From Neptunomonas qingdaonensis (GTDB lineage: Bacteria; Pseudomonadota; Gammaproteobacteria; Pseudomonadales; Balneatricaceae): DNA of 64,000 nt. The position numbers were made by a program, and so were the translations under genes. The notes beneath the pieces are model-generated. The model did not search any database and was not told the origin of the DNA. It saw only the letters and a list, made by a program, of their open reading frames with translations. Positions 1 through 7,801 of the stretch are shown here, one piece after another; within the stretch, counting starts at the first letter, position 1, and the number at the start of each line of letters is the position of its first letter. Where the stretch lies: contig NZ_FOOU01000004.1 of NCBI RefSeq assembly GCF_900113275.1, positions 124,001 to 188,000 of the forward strand. Direction: 5' to 3'.

Positions 1-257
1 TCGTGAGTTGCTATGACTTCATAGTCGGCATCCAGAATGTCGCCCTTACGGTTGCCGGCACCAATCCCGGCCTGGCGCTGCAACCACCAAATTTTAGCAC
101 CTATAACGGCTACGAAGGCGACCGCTACCGCCAAGACCACCGCACCGAAAACAAGTATGGCGACGAGCAACACCGCGCTTAGTAACACCGAAACGATGCG
201 GCCGAACCAGCCGATGCGAAATACCTCTGACGAAAATTTATTGCGTGTGTTGTTCAT
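1..257 (-). CDS. small membrane protein, 3' end outside window
   Basis: The reverse strand opens with an ATG at 255-257 behind an AGGAGA-like ribosome site and reads through to the window edge without a stop (85 complete codons). The visible part has a charged N-terminus, one long hydrophobic stretch rich in Val, Ala and Leu (about residues 20-53), then a basic segment (WWLQRQ) and the start of a polar tail (ILDADYEVI). This suggests a single- or double-pass inner-membrane protein with a short cytoplasmic tail. I do not recognise a named family. The plus-strand reading frame covering the same bases is a shadow with low-complexity Thr/Ala composition. Function unknown. Confidence 0.6.
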   Translation of the reverse strand, partial: MNNTRNKFSSEVFRIGWFGRIVSVLLSAVLLVAILVFGAVVLAVAVAFVAVIGAKIWWLQRQAGIGAGNRKGDILDADYEVIATH

Positions 258-361
258 AAAATTGAGTGTCTCCTGTGGCCACTTAACTGACAGCCAAGTC
301 TAACTAAATTCTTCTAGCCGAGACTGTCGGTTTGCCTTGGTAAAAACACCAGTGCAGTTTA

Positions 362-787
362 TTAATTATGTGATAATTTTCTACGTACTTTACGGATAAC
401 GGCACCTAACAAAGGCACTTTTTCCATCAATTCTGAACCATCCCAAAAATCATGATGCAAGATTACCTTGCCGCTATCGCTTGCTTCAATCCTACTGACA
501 CCCTCAAAGCTAAACGCACCAGTAAAACGGCTGTGTCCATAAAAAGTCCAGTAAATAAAAGCGTCATGATTGTGTTGAACACTACGGTGCACCTGAAAGC
601 GCACAGTAGAAAGCCGCTGGAACATGTCCTGCATAATAGCGACGAAGTCTGCCTGGGTATGAGTGTGATTGAACGGGTCCCTGAAACTAAAAGCTTGTGA
701 GGTAATACTGCGAAGGCTGTCCAGGTTATCACTGCTGAGGTTTTCCAGTACCTCAACATAGTCGGCTAACCAATTATCCATATTCAT
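362..787 (-). CDS. SnoaL-like / NTF2-superfamily protein
   Basis: A 141-residue protein with the length and pattern of the SnoaL-like (nuclear transport factor 2 fold) family: an N-terminal helix with WLADYVEVLENLS, then a FRDPF segment and alternating strands ending in HHDFWDGSELMEK. The family covers small cone-shaped domains that act as isomerases, hydrolases or ligand-binding accessory proteins, so no substrate can be given. It is the last gene of a minus-strand group that runs from DUF2878 at 3.4 kb. The start at 787 has an AAGG box five bases upstream. SnoaL-SDR-DUF3833-chalcone-isomerase-DUF2878 neighbours recur in gammaproteobacteria, usually with a cyclopropane-fatty-acid-synthase-like methyltransferase, which is not seen here. 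Confidence 0.75.
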   Translation of the reverse strand: MNMDNWLADYVEVLENLSSDNLDSLRSITSQAFSFRDPFNHTHTQADFVAIMQDMFQRLSTVRFQVHRSVQHNHDAFIYWTFYGHSRFTGAFSFEGVSRIEASDSGKVILHHDFWDGSELMEKVPLLGAVIRKVRRKLSHN

Positions 788-845
788 GCACCTTGTTTAA
801 GGTCCTGTTTAATCGACCTTGTTTAATACGCGCTATTATCGTTCG

Positions 846-1622
846 TTATGTTTTGACGGTTTTCCCTATCAACTTGAAGTACCAACTATAAGGAAGAATA
901 CGCAGTAATTTCAAAAAACAGACAAAGCGGCCAGGAAACGCTATTTCAAAACGCTTGCTCAACAGGCCCTTAATAATACTCTCGGCCGCCTCTTCAGGCT
1001 CCTGTAGTGCAGGCATTTTAAAATCATTTTTATCGGTCAGCGGAGTACGAACAAAGCCCGGGTTGATGACTTGCAATGTAATATTACTGTCTTTCAGATC
1101 CAGCCGAAGTGCTTCACAAAGGTGAATCAACGCCGCCTTACTGGCACCATAAGCCGCTGCTGTCGGCAAACCACGATATCCCGCGACTGAAGCCATCACG
1201 GCAACCTGTCCTGAATCATTTTTCAGCATGCGCTTTAGCACCGGATCAAGGCAATTAATGGTTCCCTGAAGGTTGATATCAAACACCCGTTGGCAGCGCT
1301 GTGCACTGAATGCCTGAGCTGGAAAAGGATCATGCGTGCCAGCATTCAAAATCACCAGCTCGGGTAAGCCAGCCCCCTTATCCCAGCTTTGCATCACTTC
1401 CTCAATTTGTCGTGGATCTGTTATATCCAAAGGCGTTGGCACTATGCTTCCTGGGTAACGCTGGCAGCTATCTTTTAAACGCTCAAGCTCTGAGGTGGTT
1501 CGTGACGAGGCATAAACAGTTAATCCATGCTGTACACATAAAATGGCCAGCGCTTCACCAATACCCCGGCCGGCACCCGTAATCCAGACGCTACGCCAGG
1601 GTAAATTCCTATTCATACTCAT
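846..1622 (-). CDS. SDR-family NAD(P)-dependent oxidoreductase
   Basis: Classical short-chain dehydrogenase/reductase of 258 residues. The cofactor loop TGAGRGIG is near the N-terminus, NAG (LVILNAG) near residue 90, the catalytic Ser in VAVMASVAG, and YGASK supplies the Tyr/Lys pair. It would oxidise or reduce a hydroxyl or keto group on an unknown, possibly lipid, substrate. I place the start at 1622 because a GGGAGGG ribosome site lies five bases upstream; an upstream ATG at 1640 has no such site and an internal ATG at 1616 is also possible. It sits between the SnoaL gene and a CT-rich repeat that separates it from the DUF3833 gene, all on the same strand. Confidence 0.85.
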   Translation of the reverse strand: MSMNRNLPWRSVWITGAGRGIGEALAILCVQHGLTVYASSRTTSELERLKDSCQRYPGSIVPTPLDITDPRQIEEVMQSWDKGAGLPELVILNAGTHDPFPAQAFSAQRCQRVFDINLQGTINCLDPVLKRMLKNDSGQVAVMASVAGYRGLPTAAAYGASKAALIHLCEALRLDLKDSNITLQVINPGFVRTPLTDKNDFKMPALQEPEEAAESIIKGLLSKRFEIAFPGRFVCFLKLLRILPYSWYFKLIGKTVKT

Positions 1623-1665
1623 CCGTACCCTCCCACTCAACTCTTTGAGTCTTAACTCTTAGTTT

Positions 1666-1743
1666 AAACTCTCTCTAAACTCTCTCTAAACTCTCTCTAA
1701 ACTCTCACTTCAAACTCTCTCTTTAATCTAACTCTAATCTCTT
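1666..1743. repeat. CT-rich 11-bp tandem repeat in operon gap
   Basis: Between the SDR and DUF3833 genes there are three exact copies of an 11-bp unit (AAACTCTCTCT, starting at 1666, 1677 and 1688), followed by a truncated copy at 1699 and degenerate TCTAA/CTCT-rich sequence to about 1743. On the transcribed (minus) strand it is purine-rich (AGAGAGAGTTT). It occupies most of the gap between the two genes and lies just upstream of the SDR ribosome site. Slippage could change copy number and so vary the spacing. Confidence 0.85.
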
Positions 1744-1746
1744 AAT

Positions 1747-2343
1747 CTAAGTTCGGCAGCCCTGAGTTAACGGACGATGAGCTTGCGAAGAAACTTTACG
1801 GATATACAGTGTTATTTGCCCTACTTCCAAGCCGAACTTACTCATTTTCGCCCGATTGATCAGATTATTTTCATCCACTAAATACATCCAATCATTCAGG
1901 TTAATATTCCAGTACTTACCCTCGACAGGAACCGATAAAACGTAAGACCAATTCAAAGCGTTACCTGCCACTTTCCCTTTCGCTTCACCTACCACATCAC
2001 CTGCCGTACCTGTGTACTCTTGTCCTGATTTGTTAAGATGCCAGCAGCGGTGTTGCTCTTCACCATCGGCGAAAACAAATTGCTCATCGAGTACCCCTTT
2101 ATCGCCCTCCCACTGACCAAGAATATCAGCCGTAAAGCGCCGACTGACCTTTCCTTTGAAATCCTGAACAATACCGTAAGCCTCAAGGTGACCATTAAAG
2201 AACTCGCTAAGATCCAGCTCGGGCTTAACCTCACTGTACTCATCAATATTGACGGCACAAGCCGATATAAAAGGAATAGAAACCATAAGAGCCACCTTTG
2301 CCAGATTTTTAAAATTCAGATCTTTTAATGCTAATAGCTTCAT
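1747..2343 (-). CDS. DUF3833 family lipoprotein
   Basis: A 198-residue protein with a lipoprotein signal: basic N-terminus, hydrophobic core, and a lipobox ending FISAC at about residue 29, so it should be anchored to a membrane through the Cys lipid. The mature part starts with acidic residues (VNIDEY) and carries YGIVQDFKGKVSRRF and FVFADGE segments typical of DUF3833, a beta-rich family of unknown function found beside chalcone-isomerase-like proteins. Its start overlaps the stop of the upstream gene by one base (TAATG), indicating translational coupling. Asp after the acylated Cys is absent (Ala-Val follow), which by the E. coli sorting rule favours the outer membrane; this is inference. 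Confidence 0.75.
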   Translation of the reverse strand: MKLLALKDLNFKNLAKVALMVSIPFISACAVNIDEYSEVKPELDLSEFFNGHLEAYGIVQDFKGKVSRRFTADILGQWEGDKGVLDEQFVFADGEEQHRCWHLNKSGQEYTGTAGDVVGEAKGKVAGNALNWSYVLSVPVEGKYWNINLNDWMYLVDENNLINRAKMSKFGLEVGQITLYIRKVSSQAHRPLTQGCRT

Positions 2344-2843
2344 TACTTAACACTCCCTCTGAGTTTCTTTGCCAAATCGGGATAGTTGCTGTTGTCCGAA
2401 AGCCAGATCTGAATAAAGGCGTTACTGAATGCCGGGTCTTGAAATGAACCCACCCAGTCCTCGTTATAAAAGAAATGTCCGGTATTTTCATGATCAATCC
2501 AAAAGGCAAGCTGGTCTCCTTTGTAAATGTCTGGCCAGACCTGTGACAGCCTGGCCACCCAACGATCCGCTTGATCTGTACGAGCAAATTTTTTAATCTG
2601 CTTTTGCGTTTCCTCCAACAAATCACGCTGGCTTATATTACGACGGTAATTAAGCTTAAGGACCAGAGGGCTATTAACACCCGAATAACGACCATCAGGA
2701 GAGAGAAGCTCGGCGTCATAAACATCAAACCAAAGAATACTTAGCTCAGCTTCGCCTATACGCTTCCAGTTTTCTGGCAATGTTTGCCCTAAAACCTCAA
2801 CAGAACAGAGTAATAAAACGAAGAAGATTGATTTTATAAACAT
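2343..2843 (-). CDS. chalcone-isomerase-like periplasmic protein
   Basis: A 166-residue protein with a cleavable signal peptide (hydrophobic run FFVLLLCSVEVLG, cleavage probably before QTLPENW). The mature part reads like the bacterial chalcone isomerase-like family: IGEAELSILWFDVYDAELLSPDGRY, then LKLNYRRNISQRDLLEETQKQI, a pattern shared with proteins thought to bind fatty-acid-type ligands rather than flavonoids. It overlaps the DUF2878 gene upstream by 10 bp and the DUF3833 gene downstream by 1 bp, so the three are one translationally coupled unit. No enzyme activity can be assigned from sequence. Confidence 0.75.
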   Translation of the reverse strand: MFIKSIFFVLLLCSVEVLGQTLPENWKRIGEAELSILWFDVYDAELLSPDGRYSGVNSPLVLKLNYRRNISQRDLLEETQKQIKKFARTDQADRWVARLSQVWPDIYKGDQLAFWIDHENTGHFFYNEDWVGSFQDPAFSNAFIQIWLSDNSNYPDLAKKLRGSVK

Positions 2844-3367
2844 AAGCGCTTACTCATTACTTTACTTAACTCAAAAGATATCCAAAGCAACGCCGGGAAT
2901 AAAAAAGCCCAGACGCTTGCCAGAACAGCAACACTAACAACGGGGGAAAGTGGCAACTCAACCGCACCAAAATGTGCGGCTGACAAGTATGTGATGCTTC
3001 CTGCAATGGCCCCGGCTACCGAAGCCACAAGATATTTTTCAGAAAAGAAGCTCAGGCTATGTCTGAGAGTGGAGCAAAAGCCGATCCACAAAAGGATCAA
3101 CCAGACAGGTGTAATACCCTGGACCTGCTCAAACCTGAACACCCCCGAGAGCGTTAATAAGCAATCGACGCTATACCCTATCAAAGCGGTCGCCAACACG
3201 ACTGACAGCTCGACAAAAGGTTTGCTAATAACCAGAAAATGCAGCAGTAGAAGCAACAATACCCAAAGTACCGACTCATTACCGCTGAAAATACTCAAAA
3301 CCCAAATCAGATTGAAACCGATAAAATTGATCCAGATTTTCCACGATAAGCCAAACAACATATTCAC
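2834..3367 (-). CDS. DUF2878 family membrane protein
   Basis: A 177-residue integral membrane protein with about five or six hydrophobic segments (for example LFGLSWKIWINFIGFNLIWVL near the start, and a Leu-rich run around residues 32-45). The pattern WVLSIF..., GYSVDCLLTLSGVF and PVWLILLWIGFCSTLRHSL matches DUF2878, an uncharacterised inner-membrane family. It is the first gene of the coupled DUF2878 / chalcone-isomerase-like / DUF3833 set. In related genomes this set is linked to modified-fatty-acid metabolism; that function is association, not proof. Confidence 0.75.
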   Translation of the reverse strand: MNMLFGLSWKIWINFIGFNLIWVLSIFSGNESVLWVLLLLLLHFLVISKPFVELSVVLATALIGYSVDCLLTLSGVFRFEQVQGITPVWLILLWIGFCSTLRHSLSFFSEKYLVASVAGAIAGSITYLSAAHFGAVELPLSPVVSVAVLASVWAFLFPALLWISFELSKVMSKRLCL

Positions 3368-3567
3368 CTCAATCTATTACATTGCATACGGATTAACGGT
3401 TAAATCAGATCAGTTGAGGTAGATCAGATAAGTCGGATCCATTAATTTGAGTCAGTGAAAATGAATCTATTAGATTAGAACCGCTTAATCAGTTGGGCGC
3501 AGAAAGGAAATACATAGACGGGTATGACAGACCAACCGGTATTGGCCTGCCATTTCAGTTAGCTGAA

Positions 3568-4749
3568 TTAATGCTCTGGAGCAGTTTTGTCCTGAGGCTG
3601 TTTTACTTTCTTCTGGCTGGCAGAAGAATGTATCAGGTAGTGTATATAGCGCAGCTTTTTCTCAATCACCTCGTTGAAAACAAACGGGTAAGCATCAGGC
3701 AGCCCCATACTACGATTAAGTGAATTGAGAATGACTGAGAAACGTACCCACGTCTCAATCATATCCAGCAGTGATGATTTTTTATCAAAGTAGTTGATAG
3801 CTTGCGGCAAGCTCAACTCTGTCATATCGGTGCTGTCATCCGAATGGTTATTCGTAGTGATTTGCAAACCAAATGTTTGAGCCGTTTCCAGTGTATCAAT
3901 CATGTGCATATAGTGTGACCAGGTTTCAGCAAAATCCTCCCAGGGGTGCATACTCGCATATTGAGAAATGAAGTTATCCTGCCAGTTTTCAGGAGCTCCA
4001 TGCTCATAATGGTGATCCAGCGCGTCCTGATAACTTTCACGCTCATCTCCGAAAAGGGCTCTGAAGCGTTTACATTCTGCAGACTGTCGCGAGACTAGCA
4101 ACTCCCAATAATAATGGCCTATTTCATGGCGAAAATGCCCAAGGAGAGTGCGGTACCGCTCTCCCATTGCAAGACGCGTCGATGCTCGCGCTACGTCATC
4201 GGCCTCTGCAATATTTATAGTGATGTGACCATTATTATGCCCTGTAAAGACCGGCTCATGCCCATCCAAGGGGGTAGCGAAGTGATCATTAACCTGCTTA
4301 TCGGCCAAAAAATCAAAACTAAGCCCCATTTCCGGATCTTCTTGCTTATCCAGTAACGGCAGATTTAAAGCATCTAATGTCAGGAGTGTGCGCCGCTTAG
4401 CCATTTCCAGTTTACGCCAGAGGTTTATATGCCCCGGCACGGATAAGTTCGGTATGTTGTCATTGAAATGACAACTAAAACATAACATTTGATTGGGGAG
4501 AACATCTGCCTCAATGCTATCAGTCGGCACCATACCATTACATGCTTGATGAAGACTGTAATTATCACACTGGCGATAGCTTTTGCCGTTAACAGTGGAT
4601 GTATATATGCCATCAAGCTCTGTCTTATCAAAGCCGATGACTGCTTTTATATCCTGGCAGTATCCCGTCAAACGCCCGCACGTTGTACATTGAGTACTTT
4701 CAAAAAATAAAGAACTGGTTACGCCACAAATGCAGCTGAAAAGCTTCAT
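3568..4749 (-). CDS. putative zinc metallopeptidase with N-terminal zinc ribbon
   Basis: A 393-residue cytoplasmic protein. The N-terminus has paired cysteines (C6/C8, C21/C24) and a later CFSCHF pair, consistent with a zinc ribbon. A zincin motif HEIGH is at residues 208-212, followed by YYW. This matches the 'putative zinc-binding metallopeptidase' family (COG4307), whose substrate is unknown. The downstream stretch HPWEDFAETWSHYMHM contains further His/Glu/Asp candidates for the third zinc ligand. It stands alone: the MITE-like element lies upstream, and about 200 bp with no visible gene separates it from the DUF2878 operon. No signal peptide. Confidence 0.8.
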   Translation of the reverse strand: MKLFSCICGVTSSLFFESTQCTTCGRLTGYCQDIKAVIGFDKTELDGIYTSTVNGKSYRQCDNYSLHQACNGMVPTDSIEADVLPNQMLCFSCHFNDNIPNLSVPGHINLWRKLEMAKRRTLLTLDALNLPLLDKQEDPEMGLSFDFLADKQVNDHFATPLDGHEPVFTGHNNGHITINIAEADDVARASTRLAMGERYRTLLGHFRHEIGHYYWELLVSRQSAECKRFRALFGDERESYQDALDHHYEHGAPENWQDNFISQYASMHPWEDFAETWSHYMHMIDTLETAQTFGLQITTNNHSDDSTDMTELSLPQAINYFDKKSSLLDMIETWVRFSVILNSLNRSMGLPDAYPFVFNEVIEKKLRYIHYLIHSSASQKKVKQPQDKTAPEH

Positions 4750-4785
4750 AATTCTTAGATACCCTTTACATTAGCTAATATAGGT

Positions 4786-4940
4786 TGAGACCTTTGCACG
4801 CTTGCTCGGTTGACTTCTGGCGGTGCTAAAAGCGTACTCATTCGATCATTTAAAAACAGTCTTTTATAAATACAAAGCCCCTTATTCCGTGCGTTTTTGC
4901 CTTAGCCGAAAACAGAATATCGGCTCGTGCAAAGCTCTCA
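4786..4940. mobile_element. 155-bp MITE-like element with terminal inverted repeats
   Basis: The 15-bp end at 4786-4800 (TGAGACCTTTGCACG) is matched in inverted orientation at 4926-4940 with one mismatch. Both ends are flanked outside by GGT (4783-4785 and 4941-4943), which fits a 3-bp target duplication. The GAGACCTTTGCAC end resembles ends of IS5-group elements from memory. No coding region fits inside, so this would be a non-autonomous derivative. It sits in the 520-bp gap before rdgC; the rest of that gap (4941-5272) shows no gene and no clear structure apart from the presumed rdgC promoter. Confidence 0.7.
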
Positions 4941-5272
4941 GGTTAGTTGTTCGTAGATAGTCATATTGGAAATGCCCAACGCTACAAAGCCGCATGCTAA
5001 GCACATGAGTGAGGACATCTTAATAAATTACGAGAAGACCACAGTATAAAGAGAAAAGCTGACAATAAGCCAATGCTATTCACTTACGCATTCAGGTTAA
5101 AACCTGCTGATCAAAATGTAAGCTCGTCAGTGCATCATTCATGATCTCTTCTCTAAAGAAGGTGCTATTCATTTTCTCTTTTAATCATAGGTTAACTTTT
5201 ATTTGTACTGTCACTCTGATGGATTTCACACTAAGCTAGCTACGATTTTAATTTTCTAATAGTGGAAGCGTT

Positions 5273-6181
5273 ATGTGGTTCAAAAATTTCATCTTTTATC
5301 GGTTTACTGAGCAACGAGACTACACCCAGGAACAACTGGAAACAGCCTTCTCTGAACATCTGTTTGAACCGTGCCGCAGTCAGGAACTGAGCCGCTACGG
5401 CTGGGTTGCTCCTCACCCAGCATTGGATCAGCAAACAGTGTTCTCCTCTTCTGGTGCTTTTTTAATCACCGCACAAAAAGAAGAAAAGATAATACCCGCC
5501 AACGTTATTAAGAAAAACCTGAATGATAAGGTCGCTCAGATTGAGCACGAACAGGGGCGCAAGGTCTATCGCAAAGAACAACTGCAAATGAAGGATGAGA
5601 TTATTCTTGATCTGCTTCCTCGCGCTTTCAGTCGCTTTCAACAAACCAGTGCACTGATTTTACCGCGTGCGGGTTTTATTGTTATCGACAGCTCCAGTCA
5701 TAAAAGTGCAGAAGAGCTACTCAACCTGCTCCGTAACAGCCTGACTACACTACCCGTCGCGCTACCTGAAACGGTGCAATCCCCCGGTGTCGTTATGTCT
5801 GAATGGTTACAGCAGACCAGCGCTTTTCCAGCCTTTACCTGCCTGGATGAGTGTGAATTAAAAGATCAGACAGAAGAAGCCGGCGTTATCCGCATTAAAG
5901 GGCATGATCTGCATAGCAGCGAAGTGATAGCTCACCTGGAAACCGGTAAGAAAGTCACAAAACTGGCTTTGCAGTGGGATGAAACACTTAGCTTCATCCT
6001 ACAGGATGATTTGTCGGTTAAGCGTGTAAAACCAACGGATGAGCTGACACAAACGCTAAATGAAGAATCTTCAGAAGACCCATTGGTAAGATTGGACAGT
6101 GATATGGCCCGTCTGGCTCTGGAATGCCAGCGCCTTTATCCGCAACTACTGGAAGCTTTTGGCGGTCAGATACAGCGCTGA
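5273..6181 (+). CDS. rdgC: recombination-associated protein RdgC
   Basis: A 302-residue protein matching RdgC along its length: the family N-terminus (MWFKNFIFYRFT), the SRYGWVAPH segment, EEKIIPANVIKKNLNDKV, and the conserved RKVYRKEQLQMKDEI..LPRAF stretch. RdgC forms a ring-shaped dimer that binds double-stranded DNA without strong sequence preference and restrains RecA-mediated recombination. Length is normal for the family (about 300). It is monocistronic and ends in a strong bidirectional terminator shared with the convergent rhodanese gene. Confidence 0.96.
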   Translation: MWFKNFIFYRFTEQRDYTQEQLETAFSEHLFEPCRSQELSRYGWVAPHPALDQQTVFSSSGAFLITAQKEEKIIPANVIKKNLNDKVAQIEHEQGRKVYRKEQLQMKDEIILDLLPRAFSRFQQTSALILPRAGFIVIDSSSHKSAEELLNLLRNSLTTLPVALPETVQSPGVVMSEWLQQTSAFPAFTCLDECELKDQTEEAGVIRIKGHDLHSSEVIAHLETGKKVTKLALQWDETLSFILQDDLSVKRVKPTDELTQTLNEESSEDPLVRLDSDMARLALECQRLYPQLLEAFGGQIQR

Positions 6182-6214
6182 TTCCAAGCGTTAATTTTTA
6201 ACTGGCATAGATAA

Positions 6215-6250
6215 AAAAAGAGGGCTTTTTCAATAAAATGCCCTCTTTTT
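6215..6250. terminator. bidirectional rho-independent terminator (rdgC / rhodanese)
   Basis: An 11-bp perfect stem (arms 6215-6225 and 6240-6250, core AGAGGGC/GCCCTCT) with a 14-base loop. The A/T ends provide a U-tract in both directions. It serves rdgC (+) and the rhodanese gene (-). Confidence 0.9.
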
Positions 6251-6295
6251 CGTTACTTTAATTAGATAGCTTTGTTAAATAGGTTCGTTAACTAA

Positions 6296-6943
6296 CTACT
6301 CTACGGTAGCCGCGTCGCCTACTACGGTTAGCCCTAAACTCGTCCAGGCTTGCATACCGCCACGGTAATATTTGATCTTATCTTCAGGATACCCCACTTC
6401 CAGCATTGCTCTGACCATTGCCGGTGTCTGACCACACCAGTATCCATTACAGAACATAGCCAATGTCTTTGCACCACTGAAATCATAAACGCCATCAGAC
6501 TGCTTGATCACGCCGAAATCATCCAGTGCCCAGTCTCTGTCCTCCGGAACATCCATCATAGTGTAGGGGTAACTTACAGCGCCGGGGATAGTCAGTCGCT
6601 CATGCCAACCAATCGTACGAGTATCAACAATCATAATATTTTTATCGTTCTGTGCTTGCATCATATACAGCACAAATTCACGTTCACCAATCGTCTCTAC
6701 ATCGTATGGCTCAAACGGGTGCATCGGTTGTGGCATACCACGATATGTTGTAGCGTATAGTTCCGTAATACGATTTTCCGGATCCTGATTGCGCTTAACT
6801 TCCATAGGCTCGCCGTCATGCATCACTTCGAAAGAGAACAGATCCGGCGCAATCATTACTCTGGGCTTCTCATCTGCCGTGACGATAGCAGAAGTCATCA
6901 ATAATCCTGCAAACACTACCGATGAAATTGTTTTAATAAACAT
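6296..6943 (-). CDS. exported rhodanese-domain protein
   Basis: A 215-residue protein with a Sec signal peptide (hydrophobic VVFAGLLMTSAIVTA, cleavage before DEKPR), so periplasmic. The rhodanese-like domain occupies about residues 75-208: IMIVDTRTIGWHERLTIPGAVSYPY, then the active-site loop MFCNGYWCGQTP with the predicted sulfur-carrying Cys, and the closing YYRGGMQAWTSLG. The second Cys three residues after WC's tryptophan partner gives a C-N-G-Y-W-C loop, more like redox or quinoprotein-associated rhodaneses than like thiosulfate sulfurtransferases. Substrate unknown. It is a single gene with its own promoter region shared with divergent queE. Confidence 0.85.
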   Translation of the reverse strand: MFIKTISSVVFAGLLMTSAIVTADEKPRVMIAPDLFSFEVMHDGEPMEVKRNQDPENRITELYATTYRGMPQPMHPFEPYDVETIGEREFVLYMMQAQNDKNIMIVDTRTIGWHERLTIPGAVSYPYTMMDVPEDRDWALDDFGVIKQSDGVYDFSGAKTLAMFCNGYWCGQTPAMVRAMLEVGYPEDKIKYYRGGMQAWTSLGLTVVGDAATVE

Positions 6944-7159
6944 AGTTAACCTGCTTTTTTATTATAAGAATTTATTAATTTAGAATTAGTTAATTTATAC
7001 ACCAGTCAAGTTTGATCTTCCAGAAACAATTGATACGACTTAGGGCGAACAAAATCGCATATAATTGCTTGATAAGATTTCTGGCGTCTGTAGACTCTGG
7101 CCATTGCAAAATATTGCTCTTCGTTATGTAAAGTGTATCAATATAAATAGTGTGAAAAT

Positions 7160-7801
7160 ATGTACAGTGTAAAAGAGATGTTCTACACATTGCAGGGGGA
7201 AGGCGCCCATGCGGGACGGCCAGCTGTCTTTTGTCGTTTTACCGGCTGCAATTTATGGTCTGGACGCGAGCAAGACAGAGCCAGTGCCATCTGTAATTTT
7301 TGCGACACTGATTTTATAGGTACAGACGGTCAAAATGGCGGGAAGTTTGCTACGGCTGAATCTCTTGCCAACAAAATCAAAAGTTTCTGGGCAACGCCTG
7401 AAGGCACTCCTTATGTTGTCTTTACCGGCGGCGAACCTGCCCTGCAACTCGACAAGGCTTTAGTCATGGCAATGCATGCCGTAGGTTTTGAAATAGCAAT
7501 AGAAACCAACGGAACCAAACCTCTACCGCGCAATATAGACTGGATTTGTGTTAGCCCAAAATCCACAACAGAGGTCATCATACAAAAAGGCAACGAGCTA
7601 AAGCTGGTGTATCCACAAACAGATGCCATGCCTGAAAAATTCAATGCTCTGCAGTTTGACCACTTTTACTTACAACCCATGGATGATCTCATAGATAAAC
7701 CCGGGCAAACAAACAACACCCAAGATACCATCGCCTACTGCTTGCGCCACCCACAATGGAAACTGAGCCTACAGACGCATAAAATTATCGGCATTGATTA
7801 G
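7160..7801 (+). CDS. queE: 7-carboxy-7-deazaguanine synthase QueE
   Basis: A 213-residue radical-SAM enzyme. It converts 6-carboxytetrahydropterin to 7-carboxy-7-deazaguanine in the queuosine pathway. Evidence: the family opening MYSVKEMFYTLQGEGAHAGR, then a cluster-binding region with Cys30 and CNFCDTDF, which is QueE-type spacing (C-x14-C-x2-C), not the canonical CxxxCxxC. TGGEPALQ and AIETNGT follow. The C-terminal FYLQPMDD and QTHKIIGI segments are typical. It overlaps the convergent transporter gene by 4 bp. The other que genes are not in the window, so this is a stand-alone copy, as often seen in gammaproteobacteria. Confidence 0.95.
   Translation: MYSVKEMFYTLQGEGAHAGRPAVFCRFTGCNLWSGREQDRASAICNFCDTDFIGTDGQNGGKFATAESLANKIKSFWATPEGTPYVVFTGGEPALQLDKALVMAMHAVGFEIAIETNGTKPLPRNIDWICVSPKSTTEVIIQKGNELKLVYPQTDAMPEKFNALQFDHFYLQPMDDLIDKPGQTNNTQDTIAYCLRHPQWKLSLQTHKIIGID

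Noticed and set aside
3493-3723. Plus-strand 76-residue frame opposite the metallopeptidase 3' end
   Set aside because: Overlaps a clear gene on the other strand and has no recognisable protein pattern.
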